From contig JAHJDQ010000159.1 in NCBI GenBank assembly GCA_018812355.1, positions 1 to 5,380 of the forward strand: a stretch of 5,380 nucleotides of DNA, read 5' to 3'. The stretch comes from Nanobdellota archaeon (lineage in GTDB: Archaea > Nanobdellota > Nanobdellia > Woesearchaeales > GW2011-AR9). The notes under the pieces were generated by a model, which did no database searches, had not been told where the DNA came from, and saw only the letters and a program-made list of their open reading frames with translations. The stretch's first letter is position 1; each line of letters opens with the position of its first letter. Of the stretch, positions 4,932-5,380 are shown piece by piece. The translations under genes were made by a program, and so were the position numbers.

Positions 4932-4939
4932 TTTAAATA
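4932..4939 (+). promoter_or_regulatory. TATA box for the divergent membrane gene
   Basis: TTTAAATA is centred about 35 bases before the ATG at 4971, predicting a leader of roughly 5-10 bases. The same octamer drives the gene at 1306, so it fits a host promoter consensus. Confidence 0.55.
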
Positions 4940-4970
4940 TATTAGTAATTTACATTTTATAGTAAAAAAG

Positions 4971-5380
4971 ATGGTGAAGAAGAAAAAAAGTAAAAAAACT
5001 GAGAAAGTTAAAGGAAGAAAGTTAAGTAAATTCTGGGAGAGTGTGGAACATTTTAATGCTAAGTTGATTCCGTTTGCAATATTAGGGTTGTTGTTTGTGA
5101 TTGTTGTTGAGTTATTCTTTAAGGAATTTGCTGAACATTATCATACTCCAATTTTAATTGTTGATTACATTGTGATTGCTATTTTTGTGGTTGACCTAAC
5201 TTTTTTAGCGGTTCAGGCAAGAAGTGTAAAGTATTTTTTTAAGAATTACTGGTTAGATATTATTGCGATTGTTCCTTTCGCTTTATTCTTTACTATTATC
5301 AGTCGGTTATATCAAACTGTGTTGCAAGCAGGAAAATTAGCGACGGGACAAGCAATTTTACATCAGACATTGGAAACAAG
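4971..5380 (+). CDS. Voltage-sensor-like membrane protein, 3' end outside the window
   Basis: The frame starts at ATG 4971 and is open to the window edge, giving 136 complete codons. A strongly basic cytoplasmic start (MVKKKKSKKTEKVKGRK) is followed by three hydrophobic segments: LIPFAILGLLFVIVVELFF (about 32-50), LIVDYIVIAIFVVDLTFLAV (about 62-81) and LDIIAIVPFALFFTII (about 97-112). The third carries LDIIAIVPF, matching LDIIATIPF in S3 of the divergent fusion protein. The first ends in VVELFF like TIIELFY there, and the second has the same D...D spacing. It is therefore a relative of that protein's N-terminal sensor-like module. The S4 region and whatever follows (channel, transporter or nothing) lie beyond the window. 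It shares a 104-bp divergent control region with the fusion gene. Confidence 0.75.
   Translation, partial: MVKKKKSKKTEKVKGRKLSKFWESVEHFNAKLIPFAILGLLFVIVVELFFKEFAEHYHTPILIVDYIVIAIFVVDLTFLAVQARSVKYFFKNYWLDIIAIVPFALFFTIISRLYQTVLQAGKLATGQAILHQTLET

Overview
The window looks archaeal, most likely a small-genome DPANN lineage such as Woesearchaeota or Pacearchaeota (inference). It is AT-rich. Several genes have TATA-like boxes about 20-35 bases before the start codon, as in leaderless or short-leader archaeal transcription. It carries a tRNA gene interrupted by introns that fold into archaeal bulge-helix-bulge (BHB) splice sites, and the tRNA does not encode its CCA end.

Layout, left to right. Positions 2-1070 hold a two-gene operon on the + strand: a nucleotidyltransferase cut by the window edge, then a small unknown protein. 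The second gene contains an in-frame 88-92 bp palindromic insertion that adds 30 codons. Positions 1069-1162 form a large imperfect hairpin followed by eight Ts, the likely operon terminator. A small leaderless gene of unknown function follows at 1306-1569. Positions 1614-1788 are a tRNA-Arg(GCG) gene that appears to contain three introns (D-loop 16 nt, anticodon loop 40 nt, T-loop 47 nt); removing them leaves a 72-nt cloverleaf. A small unknown gene starts 4 nt after the tRNA end, so tRNA 3' processing could itself create its mRNA 5' end. It runs tail-to-tail into a double zinc-ribbon protein on the - strand (2098-2481).

The right half is dominated by a 778-residue - strand membrane protein (2530-4866). 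It has a voltage-sensor-like N-terminus with an arginine every third residue in the fourth helix, an APC-family amino-acid permease core, and a C-terminal Rossmann-like domain resembling a degenerate class I methyltransferase. A second gene starts on the opposite strand at 4971 and leaves the window. Its product shares the S1-S3 part of the voltage-sensor-like module, so the two genes form a divergent pair around a 104-bp intergenic region with a TATA-like box for each direction.

The strongest points are the three-intron tRNA, the sensor-permease-methyltransferase-like fusion, and the palindromic element carried inside a reading frame. All were read by eye; no database search or folding program was run.
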